This document shows positions 25,344 through 33,642 of a stretch of DNA of 64,000 nt, piece after piece (the stretch's first letter is position 1; each line of letters starts with the position of its first letter). The stretch is from NCBI GenBank assembly GCA_947507155.1, contig CANNOC010000008.1, forward strand, positions 24,282-88,281, read 5' to 3'. The position numbers and the translations under genes were made by a program. Source of the DNA: an uncultured Collinsella sp. GTDB lineage: Bacteria > Actinomycetota > Coriobacteriia > Coriobacteriales > Coriobacteriaceae. The notes under the pieces are model-generated. The model had not been told where the DNA came from. It was given only the letters and a program-made list of their open reading frames with translations, and made no database searches.

Positions 25344-26366
25344 ATGGAGCAGGAGCGCACAGCGCAGCGTGCACGCGAAAAGGCTTCGGTACCGATGACG
25401 GCGGCGTCCGATTTTGTCGTGCCCGAGGGAACTGACGAGCTCAGCCGCAGCACCCGCCGTGCATGGCGCGACCGCCTCAACGATGCGTCGTCGCGCAAGA
25501 TGATTACGGGCGTTCTGGCCACGCTGGCGGGCGGTTCGTTTTGGGGTTTTTCGGGCACCAGCGCGAGCTTTCTGTTCGATACCTACCATGTCGATACGCT
25601 GTGGCTCATGAGCGTGCGCCAGATTCTTGCCGGCCTGCTCTTTATGGCCGTGGTGGTCACGCGCGATCGTGCGCGCCTGGTCAAGCTTTGGACGACGCCG
25701 GCCGACCGTAGGCAACTGCTGCTTTTTACCGCTTTTGGCCTGCTGTTCAACCAGTTCTGCTATCTTTCGGCCGTGCGTCTGACCAATGCCGGAACCGCGA
25801 CGGTGCTCCAGTGCCTGCAGCTGGTCATCATCATGGGTTACGCCTGCGTGGTCGATCGCCGCATGCCGCGCGCTCGCGAGACGATCGGCATTGGTCTGGC
25901 CCTCGGTGGCACCTTTTTAATCGCTACCGGCGGCGACCCGACCAGTTTGAGCATATCGCCGCTTGGTCTGGTCGCAGGCCTTATGTGTGCGGTTAGCGCA
26001 GCCTGTATGGCGGTGATTCCCGCCAAGATTCTGCCCGAATACGGCAGCCCCATCGTTACAGGCTCTGCCATGCTCACAGCGGGCGTGGTCTCGTGCGTCT
26101 TCGTGCAGCCGTGGGCTCATATGCCGGCGCTCGATGCTGCCGGTATCGAGGCGCTCGCGGTGTTTGTGGTCATTGGCTCGTTTTTTGCCTACATGCTGTA
26201 TATGCAGGGCGTTAAGGACATCGGCTCGGTGCGTGCGAGCCTCATCGGAACCGTGGAGCCGGTCTCGGCGACCATCACCAGCGCCGTTATGCTGGGCACG
26301 GTATTTTTGCCGACCGACTTGATTGGCTTTGTCATGATCATCGTGATGATGTTTCTGACGGTATAG
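25344..26366 (+). CDS. EamA-family (DMT) transporter
   Basis: 340 aa with about 50 polar N-terminal residues followed by ten predicted transmembrane helices in two EamA repeats. ASFLFDTYHVDTLWLMSVRQ and the repeat containing GSVRASLIGTVEPVSAT are typical of DMT exporters. Substrates in this family range from amino acids to sugars and cannot be named here. GGGGGAG precedes the ATG at 25344. It stands alone between the SipW operon and the DUF4012 gene, with its own intergenic region. Confidence 0.88.
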   Translation: MEQERTAQRAREKASVPMTAASDFVVPEGTDELSRSTRRAWRDRLNDASSRKMITGVLATLAGGSFWGFSGTSASFLFDTYHVDTLWLMSVRQILAGLLFMAVVVTRDRARLVKLWTTPADRRQLLLFTAFGLLFNQFCYLSAVRLTNAGTATVLQCLQLVIIMGYACVVDRRMPRARETIGIGLALGGTFLIATGGDPTSLSISPLGLVAGLMCAVSAACMAVIPAKILPEYGSPIVTGSAMLTAGVVSCVFVQPWAHMPALDAAGIEALAVFVVIGSFFAYMLYMQGVKDIGSVRASLIGTVEPVSATITSAVMLGTVFLPTDLIGFVMIIVMMFLTV

Positions 26367-26505
26367 CTCACGCCGCTGCCCAGACGGACACGGTGTTGCA
26401 CCACAATTTCGTGAATTGGTGCCTGCATCTGGAGTTTAACTGACGATGTCAAATATGTCATAAACTAATAGCGTTATTGACTTTTAGTATTGCGAGGACT
26501 CCTCT

Positions 26506-28863
26506 ATGGCTGGTAACCACTTTAAGAACGGCGACGGCGAGCGCCCTGCAGTTCCGCCGCGTTCAAATGGGACTGGAAACGCTGGCGTACCGAGTGGATC
26601 CAGCCAAAACGGTGCTGGCAACCGTACGTCTCCGGGCGAAACGGCGATGTTTGCCGCTCTGTACGAACAGTCTCAAAAGGCAAAACAGGCTGGTCGCGTA
26701 GGCAGGCAGGCATTTCCGGGCGGGGCGGGCTCTGCGGCTTCGTCGGCCGGGGTCCGTCCGGCGCCAACGGGCGGTGCAAATGTCGCCGGCTCCACTGGCC
26801 CCGCTAACAACGCTCATCGCGCCCACAACGCCGGCCCCGTCAACTCTGCCAATCCCGCCAATAGTGCTTCTTCTGCTGGAGACGCAGGGCTTACGGGTAA
26901 CCTAGGCACTATCTATACGGGCGCTTCCGAAACCGGCACGTTTGCCCGTCTCAATGACGACGGTGCCGAGTTTAAGGGCTCGGGCTCTAAAGAAGATTAT
27001 TACGATTTTGGCTTGAACTACGGCGGTGATTCCTCGACGAGCCCGACCTCGAACGGCCTGGTTCGCCATCGCCATCGCAAGGGCGAGCGCAAGAAGCGCC
27101 GCGTTGCAGCCGTTGTTGCTGTCATCGTCGCGGTGGTTCTTGTCGCTTTTGGCGTGAGTGGCTTCATGCTGTTTAACTCGGCAAAAACCGTGAAGAGCCA
27201 GGCAAAGGAAACAGTCGAGATCGTCGGCGGCCTTAAGGACAAGGTCACGTCGGGCGATTTTTCGACCCTGCCCGACGATGCGAAAAAAATTGACGAGCTC
27301 TGCAGCAGCATGAAGAAGGAGACCTCGAGTCCGGTGTGGACGATGGCTTCGTTCATTCCGGTGTACGGCGGCGATATTAACGCCGCCCGCACCATGGTCG
27401 ACGCTCTGTCCGATGTTTCGAGCGGCGCGCTGGTCCCCATGGCCGATAATCTCGCTCAGGCAACGCCCGGCAAGCTGTTCCAGGACGGGACAATCAACGT
27501 GTCCGCGCTGCAGGCGGTCGCCGATTCGCTCTCCGATAGCTCGAAGGCGTTCAAGGGCGCCAACAAAAAGGTGCAGGGTATTGGCGATACGCATATCGCC
27601 CAGGTGACCGAGCTGGTCGATAAGGCAAAGGACGGCTTTGCCACCCTGGACGGTGTAGTCGATGCGGCAGAGAAGATCGCCCCCGTTCTGCCCCAGATGC
27701 TCGGCGCCAACGGCCAGACGCGCCATTATCTTGTGCTCGCGATGAGCAATGTCGAGATCCGCGCCTGCGGCGGTTTCCCGGGTTCTCGCGGCGTGATGTC
27801 AGTGACTGACGGTAAGCTCGAACTGGGCGATTTTGTCAAAGTCGACATGATGAAAGAGCCCTTGAGCCCGCTTCCCATCACCGATGAAGAGGCAAACTTG
27901 TTCACGACCGGATGGGGCCTGACCGGATTCAACACGCTCGGATACACGATGGGCGATGTTACGATGACGCCCGATTATCCGCGTGCGGCTCAGCTTGCCA
28001 GCGATATGCAGAAGGCCATTGTCGGAGATGACATCGACGGCGTATTTGCAGTCGATCCGGTATTTTTGCAGTATATGCTCGGCATTGTAGGTGGCACGCA
28101 GCTTCCCGACGGCACCGTCGTCGACGGAAGCAACGCTGCAAAGGTGCTGCTGCACGATATTTATTGGAATTACCCGGTAGAGGAACAGGACGCCATTTTT
28201 GCGGCGGTTGCCGGATCGGCTTTTAACAAGATCGTGGACGAACTGGGCTCCAGCGATATTACTAAGATCGCTGGAGCCATCGAAAAGGGTGCTTCCGAGG
28301 GTCGCATCCTCATGTATTCGAGAAACGATGACGAGGAAAAGGCCGCGAAGGCCCTTGGCATTTCCGGCGCTCTCCAAAACGATGCGTCTGAGGCTCCGAT
28401 CTTGGGCGTCTTTGTGAACAACTACAGCTATTCAAAGATGGATTGGTTCCTTGATAAGCGAGTCACCATCGATTCTTCGGTTGAAAATGCCGATGGTTCG
28501 ACGACGTATCGAGTGACCACCACGCTCAAGAACACGATGACCCCTCAGGAGAAGGCCGAGATGCCTGGTTATTTCCGGGGCCATAACGGCATTAGCGAGG
28601 ATATTGATGACGAGGTGCTGAGGCTCTATCTCTATGCTCCCGCGGGAGGCAGCATTTCGGACATTAAGACTTCGGGCTCCGGTTCTATCGAGATGAACGA
28701 AGCGACGCACGATGGCCTGAAGGTTGCATGGGGCGGCGTCCACATGCTTCTTGGACAAGACATAAAGGTCGAGTACACGGTCACGACTTCGAAGGACTCT
28801 AGGCACAAAGAGCTTAAGGTTCGCACCACGCCAACCGCTCAAACGTTCGAACAGGATAAGTAA
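26506..28863 (+). CDS. DUF4012-domain membrane-anchored protein
   Basis: 785 aa. Residues 1-200 are low-complexity (Ala, Asn, Gly, Pro) and probably cytoplasmic and disordered, ending in a basic RHRHRKGERKKRR stretch. A transmembrane helix follows (about 204-226). The rest is extracellular DUF4012, with LPQMLGANGQTRHYLVLAMSN and CGGFPGSRG as its best blocks. DUF4012 proteins occur in actinobacterial exopolysaccharide or cell-wall loci, with unknown activity. The glmM gene starts 4 bases after its stop, so the two are co-transcribed, which fits an envelope role. Confidence 0.82.
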   Translation: MAGNHFKNGDGERPAVPPRSNGTGNAGVPSGSSQNGAGNRTSPGETAMFAALYEQSQKAKQAGRVGRQAFPGGAGSAASSAGVRPAPTGGANVAGSTGPANNAHRAHNAGPVNSANPANSASSAGDAGLTGNLGTIYTGASETGTFARLNDDGAEFKGSGSKEDYYDFGLNYGGDSSTSPTSNGLVRHRHRKGERKKRRVAAVVAVIVAVVLVAFGVSGFMLFNSAKTVKSQAKETVEIVGGLKDKVTSGDFSTLPDDAKKIDELCSSMKKETSSPVWTMASFIPVYGGDINAARTMVDALSDVSSGALVPMADNLAQATPGKLFQDGTINVSALQAVADSLSDSSKAFKGANKKVQGIGDTHIAQVTELVDKAKDGFATLDGVVDAAEKIAPVLPQMLGANGQTRHYLVLAMSNVEIRACGGFPGSRGVMSVTDGKLELGDFVKVDMMKEPLSPLPITDEEANLFTTGWGLTGFNTLGYTMGDVTMTPDYPRAAQLASDMQKAIVGDDIDGVFAVDPVFLQYMLGIVGGTQLPDGTVVDGSNAAKVLLHDIYWNYPVEEQDAIFAAVAGSAFNKIVDELGSSDITKIAGAIEKGASEGRILMYSRNDDEEKAAKALGISGALQNDASEAPILGVFVNNYSYSKMDWFLDKRVTIDSSVENADGSTTYRVTTTLKNTMTPQEKAEMPGYFRGHNGISEDIDDEVLRLYLYAPAGGSISDIKTSGSGSIEMNEATHDGLKVAWGGVHMLLGQDIKVEYTVTTSKDSRHKELKVRTTPTAQTFEQDK

Positions 28864-28866
28864 GAT

Positions 28867-30198
28867 ATGAAGTACTTTGGCACCGACGGCTTTCGCGGCG
28901 AGGCCAACGTTGGACTGACGGTAGAGCACGCTTATAAGATCGGCCGCTTTGTGGGCTGGTATTACGGCGCCAACCGCGGGACCAAAGCACGCGTGATCGT
29001 GGGCAAGGACACGCGTCGCTCGAGCTATATGTTCGAGGCGGCGCTGGCGAGCGGCTTGGTCGCGAGCGGCGCGGACGCCTACATGCTGCACGTGATCCCG
29101 ACGCCGGGCGTGGCGCATCAGACCGTGGAGGGCTGCTTCGATTGCGGCATCATGATCAGTGCGAGCCACAACCCGTTTTGCGATAACGGCATTAAGCTCG
29201 TCAACAGCGACGGCTTTAAGATGGACGAGGACGTGTTGGAGCTCATCGAGGACTATATCGATGGCAAGAGCGAGGTGCCGCTGGCTACGGGCAACCACAT
29301 CGGTGCCACGGTCGACTACATGCAGGGCCGCAACCGCTACATCGCCTCGCTCATCGCTAGCGCGAACTTTTCGCTGCAGGGCGTCAAGATCGGTCTCGAC
29401 TGCGCCAACGGCTCGGCATCCTCGGTGGCCAAGCCGGTGTTCGACGCGCTGGGTGCCGATGTGCGCGTGATTAACGCCGCGCCCGATGGTTTTAACATCA
29501 ACGTTGACTGCGGCTCCACGCATATGGAGCGTCTGCAGCGCCACGTGGTGGAGCAGGGCCTGGACGTTGGCTTTGCCTACGACGGCGATGCCGACCGCTG
29601 CCTGGCCGTGGACGAGCGTGGTCGCGTGGTCGACGGCGACCAGATCCTGTATGTGTGCGGCGTGTACCTGAACAAGCACGGTCGCCTTTCGGGCGGTACC
29701 GTGGTGCCGACGATCGCCAGCAACTTTGGCCTGGTCAAGTCGCTGGAGCTTGCCGGTCTAAGTGCCGTGACCAGCGGCGTGGGCGACCGTCATGTGTATG
29801 CCAAGATGCGCGAGGGCGGCTACAGCCTGGGCGGCGAGCAGACGGGCCACACGATCTTTGGTGATATCGAGCGCACGGGCGACGGCATTATGACCTCGCT
29901 GCGCGTGATGGAAGTGATTCGTGCCGAGCGCGAGACGCTCTCGCAGCTCACGGCTCCGTGCAAGCTACTGCCGCAGGCTCAGGTTGCCGTACGCGTGGCG
30001 GATAAAGATGCCGCGCTGGGCAACATGGGCGTGCAAGCCGCCATCGCCGAGGCCGAGGCGTCGCTGGCGGGCGAGGGCCGCGTGCTGGTGCGCAAGAGTG
30101 GAACCGAGTCGGTGATTCGCGTTTTGGCCGAAGCTCCCGACCAGGCAGCTGCCGACGTCGCCATGAAGCGCATCGCCGCGGCGCTGGAAGCTCTATAG
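28867..30198 (+). CDS. glmM: Phosphoglucosamine mutase
   Basis: Converts glucosamine-6-phosphate to glucosamine-1-phosphate on the route to UDP-GlcNAc and peptidoglycan. The 443-aa length is normal. Visible motifs are FGTDGFRG at the N-terminus, the active-site serine loop MISASHNPF, the metal-binding DGDADR and the C-terminal phosphate-binding RKSGTESVIR. It starts 4 bases after the DUF4012 gene and ends at a hairpin and a strong terminator. No second copy is visible in the window. Confidence 0.95.
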   Translation: MKYFGTDGFRGEANVGLTVEHAYKIGRFVGWYYGANRGTKARVIVGKDTRRSSYMFEAALASGLVASGADAYMLHVIPTPGVAHQTVEGCFDCGIMISASHNPFCDNGIKLVNSDGFKMDEDVLELIEDYIDGKSEVPLATGNHIGATVDYMQGRNRYIASLIASANFSLQGVKIGLDCANGSASSVAKPVFDALGADVRVINAAPDGFNINVDCGSTHMERLQRHVVEQGLDVGFAYDGDADRCLAVDERGRVVDGDQILYVCGVYLNKHGRLSGGTVVPTIASNFGLVKSLELAGLSAVTSGVGDRHVYAKMREGGYSLGGEQTGHTIFGDIERTGDGIMTSLRVMEVIRAERETLSQLTAPCKLLPQAQVAVRVADKDAALGNMGVQAAIAEAEASLAGEGRVLVRKSGTESVIRVLAEAPDQAAADVAMKRIAAALEAL

Positions 30199-30226
30199 TT
30201 ACGCGGTTTTACCAAACCGCGTAACT
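30197..30226. other. Hairpin at the 3' end of glmM
   Basis: A 13-bp perfect inverted repeat (30197-30209 with 30214-30226) starts within the stop codon. There is no T-run after it, so it is more likely an RNA-stabilising hairpin than a terminator. Confidence 0.6.
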
Positions 30227-30262
30227 GCTCGACGCTGCAAACGTCCCCAATGACTAGGTGAA

Positions 30263-30302
30263 AAAGGGGGCGCCGCGGGATAGATCCCGCGGCGCCCCCT
30301 TT
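30263..30302. terminator. Bidirectional terminator between glmM and M32 peptidase
   Basis: An 18-bp perfect stem (30263-30280 with 30285-30302) with loop TAGA. There is a T-run on both strands, matching the convergent genes. Confidence 0.9.
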
Positions 30303-30324
30303 GCGTTGACGTGTTGCCTAAGCT

Positions 30325-31899
30325 TTACAGCTGGTACAGCGTGGTGAACTTGTCCTGCAGGTAGCTGCAGTAGTAGCGGGCGTCAAAGTCCATGCCGCAG
30401 GCGCCCTTGATGAGCTCCGGCGCGTCTTTGGCGCGGCCCCACTGCCAAATGTGCTCGCCCAGCCAGGCGCGAACGGGCGCCAAATCGCCGCTCGCACAGG
30501 CGCCATTGAGGTCGACGCCGTCGCGGCACATGGCCGGCACAAACATGGCGTCGTAGGCGCTACCCAGCGCATAGGTGGGGAAGTAGCCAAACGAGCCGCC
30601 GCTCCAGTGCGTATCCTGCAGGCAGCCGTGCGTGTCGTCGGGAACGGGAATGCCCAGGTACTCGTTCATAAAGCGATTCCAAAGCGCGGGGATATCCTTG
30701 GCCGTGGCCTCGCCGGCAAACAGCATGCGCTCAATCTGGTAACGCACCATAATATGCAGCGGATAGGTGAGCTCGTCCGCCTCGGTGCGGATCAACGACG
30801 GCTGCGCGATGTTCACGGCGCGGTAGAGCGTGTCCTCGTCCACGTTGCCGTAGACCTCGGGCGCGTGGCGGCGCAGCACCTCGAGCAGCGGTCCCATAAA
30901 GGCGCGGCTGCGACCCACGGTGTTCTCAAAGAAGCGGCTCTGGCTCTCGTGGATGCCCATGGAGGTGCCGCCCTCCAGGCAGGTGCGAGCATAGGCGGGG
31001 TTCACGCCCAGCTCATACATGGTGTGACCGGCCTCGTGGATGATGCTGTAGACGTTGGAGATGCAGTCGTCCTCATAGATGTGCGTCGCGATGCGCGCGT
31101 CGCCCACGGCAAAGCCCTCGCTAAACGGGTGCTCGGTAAAGGCAAGCGTGGTGTCGTTCAGGTCCAGGCCGACGAGCTTCATAAGGTCGAAGCTCATGGC
31201 GCGCTGGGCGGCCTCGGGCACACGGGCGTGCAAAAAGTCGGCAGCGGGCTGCTGGCTGCGCTCGCCGATGGCGTGCACGAGCGGCACGACCGTCGCCTTG
31301 ACCTCATCGCAAAACGCATCGAAGCTCTTGGCGGAAAGGCCGCGCTCGTACTGGTCAAGCCAAACATCGTATGGGTCGCGCTTGGGGTCCATGAGCTCGG
31401 CCTGATGCTTAAGCTGGCCGACGATTCTATCCACATAGGGCTCAAAGCTCGCCCAGTCATTGGCCGTCTTGGCCTTGTGCCACACGGCGTCGGCCTCGCA
31501 GGTGAGCCTGGTCCAGGCCTCGGCCTCCTCGGTGGGAATGACGCTCGCTTCGCGCTGGTCGCGGCCGAGTACGCGGATCTCGTCGAGCAGCTGCGGGTCG
31601 TCGATCTTGCCGCCGGCGACGGTTTCGCGTGCCAGCGAGCGCACAAGTTCGACAGACTTTTCGCTGGTCAGGAGCTTATGATGCTCGCCGGCAAGGGTGC
31701 CCATGGCGTCGGCGCGCGCTGCGGCGCCGTTGGCGGGGGCAATGGTCGCGCCGTCAAACTCGGCAATCTTGAGCAGGTACTCGCGGGTCCACAGCTTGCC
31801 CTCGAGCTTGCGGAATTTTTTGACGGCCTTATCGACCTTCATGCCTTTGGGCGTCTTGCCCGCTGCGGGCTCGGCCTTCTTATCGTGCTTCTTTCCCAT
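30325..31899 (-). CDS. M32-family carboxypeptidase (Taq-type)
   Basis: Cytoplasmic zinc metallocarboxypeptidase of 524 aa, the usual length for M32. The zinc site is IIHEAGHTMYE with the HExxH motif, followed by IHESQSRFFEN containing the third ligand Glu. It trims C-terminal residues from peptides. The N-terminal 35 residues are basic (Lys-rich), an addition to the family core. It is convergent with glmM and shares a terminator, and is divergent from the pheST leader, from which it starts about 130 bases away. Confidence 0.93.
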   Translation of the reverse strand: MGKKHDKKAEPAAGKTPKGMKVDKAVKKFRKLEGKLWTREYLLKIAEFDGATIAPANGAAARADAMGTLAGEHHKLLTSEKSVELVRSLARETVAGGKIDDPQLLDEIRVLGRDQREASVIPTEEAEAWTRLTCEADAVWHKAKTANDWASFEPYVDRIVGQLKHQAELMDPKRDPYDVWLDQYERGLSAKSFDAFCDEVKATVVPLVHAIGERSQQPAADFLHARVPEAAQRAMSFDLMKLVGLDLNDTTLAFTEHPFSEGFAVGDARIATHIYEDDCISNVYSIIHEAGHTMYELGVNPAYARTCLEGGTSMGIHESQSRFFENTVGRSRAFMGPLLEVLRRHAPEVYGNVDEDTLYRAVNIAQPSLIRTEADELTYPLHIMVRYQIERMLFAGEATAKDIPALWNRFMNEYLGIPVPDDTHGCLQDTHWSGGSFGYFPTYALGSAYDAMFVPAMCRDGVDLNGACASGDLAPVRAWLGEHIWQWGRAKDAPELIKGACGMDFDARYYCSYLQDKFTTLYQL

Positions 31900-32032
31900 A
31901 CCATATCCTTGATCTCGCAGGTCGCCCGTCGCACGCGGCGGCGCGGCCAGTTTGCACAGCTACCTGCCTTGTACCCAGCACGAACAAAACGGAACGCGGC
32001 GATACACCCAAACAATGTGGTATCCTGTAGCC

Positions 32033-32317
32033 CAATGCGTTGACGGAGAGGGTTTTGCCCGCCGTGTCGCCGGCAAGAGAGGGAAGGTCATGGGCTGCAA
32101 GCCTTCCTGCGGTGACAAGGGCCAAGCGTTCACTCCCGAGCAGCGACCTCAACGGGCGCGCGGCCAGCGGCGGCGATGTCCCCAGTAGGGAAGCCGTGAG
32201 CCTCGCGACAAGGGGCAAAGAGTGGGCGCGGCGGGCCAGACATCCGTCGGGTCAAACAAGGTGGTACCGCGGAATTCAACCGTCCTTGGGCAATGCACAT
32301 GCCCGAGGACGGTTTTT
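32033..32317 (+). promoter_or_regulatory. T-box riboswitch upstream of pheST
   Basis: The conserved T-box AACAAGGTGGTACCGCGG is at 32255-32272. It is followed by a terminator hairpin (AACCGTCC at 32278-32285 pairing with GGACGGTT at 32307-32314) and a T-run. Upstream there is the long stem I region. The control is therefore transcriptional attenuation sensing uncharged tRNA, presumably tRNA-Phe given the pheS and pheT genes. I could not fix the specifier codon with certainty; TTC in AAGCGTTCACT is a candidate. An extended -10 (TATCCT at 32021-32026) lies just before. The span 31900-32020 shows no gene. Confidence 0.88.
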
Positions 32318-32403
32318 TGTTACCGAACCGGGCCGCGTTTTCGCAACGCCAAGCGGCATTGGTCGCCCTGGCAAGCGAATGCGCGAGAGACGAAAGGGAA
32401 GAC

Positions 32404-33480
32404 ATGAGTCTGATTGATGATCTGGTCAAACTCGAGGAAGAGGCCAAGGAGCTCGTCGCAGGCGCCGACGACGCCGCCAAGCTCGAGGCTGCGCGCGTTG
32501 AGCTGCTCGGTCGCAAGGGTCGCATCACCGGCCTGATGCGCATGATGGGCAAGCTCGCCCCCGAGGATCGTCCCGTGATGGGCAAGCGCGCCAACGAGAT
32601 GCGCCAGCTGATCGAGGGCATGCTCGACGAGCGCACCACCGAGATGAAGGCCGCCGCCCTCAAGCACGCACTCGAGCACGAGGCCGTCGACATCACGCTG
32701 CCGGGCATCCGTCCGCAGATCGGTCACCAGCACCTGATCAAGCAGATCATCGAGGAGGCCGAGGACATCTTCTGCGGCATTGGCTACACCGTCGAGTCCG
32801 GCCCCATGGTCGACACCTCCTACTACAACTTCACCGCGCTCAACGCTCCCATGGATCACCCGAGCCGCTCGGCCCGCGATACCTTCTACGTGGTCGACAA
32901 CAACCCCGGCAGCGTCGCGCACCCCGAGGCTCACGCCCACGGTGAGTCCGACGTGCTGCTGCGCACCCAGACCTCGGGCGTGCAGATCCACACCATGGAG
33001 TCGCAGAAGCCGCCCATCTACATGATCTGCCCGGGCACCGTCTACCGTCCCGACACGGCCGACGCCTGCCACCTGCCGCAGTTCAACCAGATCGAGGGCC
33101 TGGTCGTCGACGAGGGCATCACCTTTGGCGATCTTAAGGGCACGCTCGACTACTTTGTTAAGTGCATGTTTGGCGAGGACCGCAAGACGCGTTATCGCCC
33201 GCACTTCTTCCCCTTCACCGAGCCGAGCTGCGAGGTGGACGTGAGCTGCCACGTCTGCGGCGGCAAGGGCTGCAACTTCTGCAAGCACAGCGGCTGGATC
33301 GAGATCTTGGGCTGCGGCATGGTCGACCCCAACGTCCTGATCAACTGCGGCATCGATCCCGAGAAGTACACCGGCTTCGCCTTTGGCATTGGCGCCGAGC
33401 GCGTCGCGGCCCTGCGCTACGATCTGCCCGACCTGCGTACGTTGATGACTGGCGATATGCGCTTCCTGAACCAGTTTTAG
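32404..33480 (+). CDS. pheS: Phenylalanyl-tRNA synthetase alpha subunit
   Basis: Catalytic subunit of the alpha2-beta2 enzyme that charges tRNA-Phe. 358 aa. It has the N-terminal coiled arm, then class II motifs: motif 2 around VYRPDTADACHLPQFNQIEG and motif 3 in GIGAERVAALRYDLPDLR. The stretch CHVCGGKGCNFCKHSGW is the Cys-containing insertion seen in many bacterial PheS. ATG 32404 follows GGGAAGAC; longer in-frame starts would lie inside the T-box. pheT follows after 162 bases containing a large hairpin. Confidence 0.96.
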   Translation: MSLIDDLVKLEEEAKELVAGADDAAKLEAARVELLGRKGRITGLMRMMGKLAPEDRPVMGKRANEMRQLIEGMLDERTTEMKAAALKHALEHEAVDITLPGIRPQIGHQHLIKQIIEEAEDIFCGIGYTVESGPMVDTSYYNFTALNAPMDHPSRSARDTFYVVDNNPGSVAHPEAHAHGESDVLLRTQTSGVQIHTMESQKPPIYMICPGTVYRPDTADACHLPQFNQIEGLVVDEGITFGDLKGTLDYFVKCMFGEDRKTRYRPHFFPFTEPSCEVDVSCHVCGGKGCNFCKHSGWIEILGCGMVDPNVLINCGIDPEKYTGFAFGIGAERVAALRYDLPDLRTLMTGDMRFLNQF

Positions 33481-33486
33481 GCTTGC

Positions 33487-33573
33487 CCAGGCACCCCATC
33501 TTGGCGTTCAAACCGTCGCTCGCGTACCTTTAGTACGCGTCGCTCCTCTTTCACGCCAACCTGGGGCACCTGG
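33487..33573. repeat. 87-bp imperfect inverted repeat between pheS and pheT
   Basis: The left arm CCAGGCACCCCATCTTGGCG at 33487-33506 pairs with the complementary arm ending at 33573. A central GCGTAC CTTTA GTACGC hairpin lies inside. There is no T-run. Likely a structured intergenic element that may tune the PheS:PheT ratio or stabilise the mRNA. Confidence 0.6.
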
Positions 33574-33642
33574 ACAACCCTAAGGCGAACGTCTTCATTT
33601 GATATTCCTCCCTTTGCGGAGATTAAGAACTAGGAGAGCTAC

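Noticed and set aside
30197..30226. Terminator at the glmM stop
   Set aside because: The stem is good but no T-run follows. The real terminator is at 30263-30302.
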